Assembly (NCBI GenBank): GCA_046153015.1
Contig: JBJXGF010000189.1
Coordinates: 1 to 6,048 of the forward strand
Source: JBJXGF01 sp046153015
Lineage (GTDB): Bacteria; Actinomycetota; Acidimicrobiia; Acidimicrobiales; CAIXPF01
Length of the DNA stretch: 6,048 nt
Direction: 5' to 3'
Shown: positions 5,858 through 6,048 of the stretch, piece after piece
Layout of the letters: each line of letters opens with the position of its first letter
Position numbering within the stretch: the stretch's first letter is position 1
Position numbers and translations under genes: made by a program
Notes under the pieces: model-generated
Databases searched by the model: none
Seen by the model: only the letters and a program-made list of their open reading frames with translations
Told to the model about the DNA's origin: nothing

Positions 5858-6048
5858 CAGTCGGACTTGGTCTGGGGGCTGCGCCCCCAGACCCCATCCA
5901 CGCCCGGCTCGCTGGCGCTCCCCGGCCGTGCCGCCTTCGCTTCGCTCAGTCGGACTTGTGCTGGGGGCTGCGCCCCCAGACCCCATCCACGCCCGGCTCG
6001 CTGGCGCTCCCCGGCCGTGCCGCCTTCGCTTCGCTCAGTCGGACTTGT
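5858..6048. repeat. 89-bp tandem repeat (2.1 copies, continues past right edge)
   Basis: A unit starting CAGTCGGACTTG at 5858 recurs at 5947 and again at 6036, a period of 89 bases. Copies one and two differ only at 5870-5871 (GT) against 5959-5960 (TG). The third copy, as far as seen, follows copy two. Each unit contains a G/C-rich hairpin and ends in a run of TTCGCTTCGCT-type words. The unit length is not a multiple of three and all frames look non-coding. It is an intergenic minisatellite upstream of moeA, and the array runs off the window. Confidence 0.95.
5869..5893. terminator. 11-bp perfect GC hairpin in repeat copy 1; possible bidirectional terminator
   Basis: GGTCTGGGGGC (5869-5879) pairs perfectly with GCCCCCAGACC (5883-5893) around a TGC loop. 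A perfect stem of this strength between genes could stop transcription entering from the right or protect an RNA end, but no T-run follows on either strand. The equivalent hairpin in copy 2 (5961-5979) has only 8 pairs because of the GT/TG change. Confidence 0.5.

Noticed and set aside
5858..6048. Direct repeats considered as a CRISPR array
   Set aside because: The whole 89-bp unit is repeated with no variable spacers and there are no cas genes. It is a tandem duplication, not a CRISPR.

Overview
The window is high-GC bacterial DNA, and codon third positions in its intact genes are strongly G/C. The gene set is a molybdenum-cofactor run next to a GlpR-like membrane protein and a bacterial translin. 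That combination points to Actinomycetota, and my best guess is a member of class Acidimicrobiia. This placement is inferred from protein style and gene neighbourhood, not from a database search.

Layout. (1) Positions 1 to about 1310 are an accessory scar with no intact gene, made of short gene fragments abutting in mixed orientations: the inner part of a SAM methyltransferase (minus, running off the left edge), the C-terminal two thirds of a ParE/RelE-type toxin (plus), a stretch of about 440 bases where I recognise nothing, a possible relaxase fragment with an in-frame stop (minus), two IS3-type OrfA fragments pointing at each other (plus, then minus), and a frameshifted N-terminal piece of a tyrosine integrase (minus). 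(2) At 1380-1453 lies an intact tRNA-Ala(CGC) on the minus strand. The integrase fragment starts 71 bases beyond its 3' end, with a 10-bp inverted repeat between them. This is the usual geometry of an element inserted at a tRNA gene and later decayed. (3) From 1501 to 5808 every gene is intact and on the minus strand. In transcription order they are moeA/glp, moaA, moaC, a GlpR-like membrane protein, and a translin-family RNase/RNA-binding protein, followed by the tRNA. (4) From 5858 to the right edge is an 89-bp tandem repeat carrying a G/C hairpin. It lies upstream of moeA and continues out of the window.

How the genes fit together. MoaA and MoaC convert GTP to cyclic pyranopterin monophosphate, and MoeA inserts molybdate into molybdopterin at the end of the pathway. 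moeA and moaA are 9 bases apart and probably translationally coupled. The MoeA may have a second role. In Corynebacterium a MoeA/gephyrin homologue (Glp) works with a membrane receptor (GlpR) in cell division, and a protein with GlpR-like architecture is encoded about 1.9 kb downstream of this moeA. The translin gene ends 47 bases before the tRNA gene on the same strand, which is notable because eukaryotic translin/TRAX takes part in tRNA processing.
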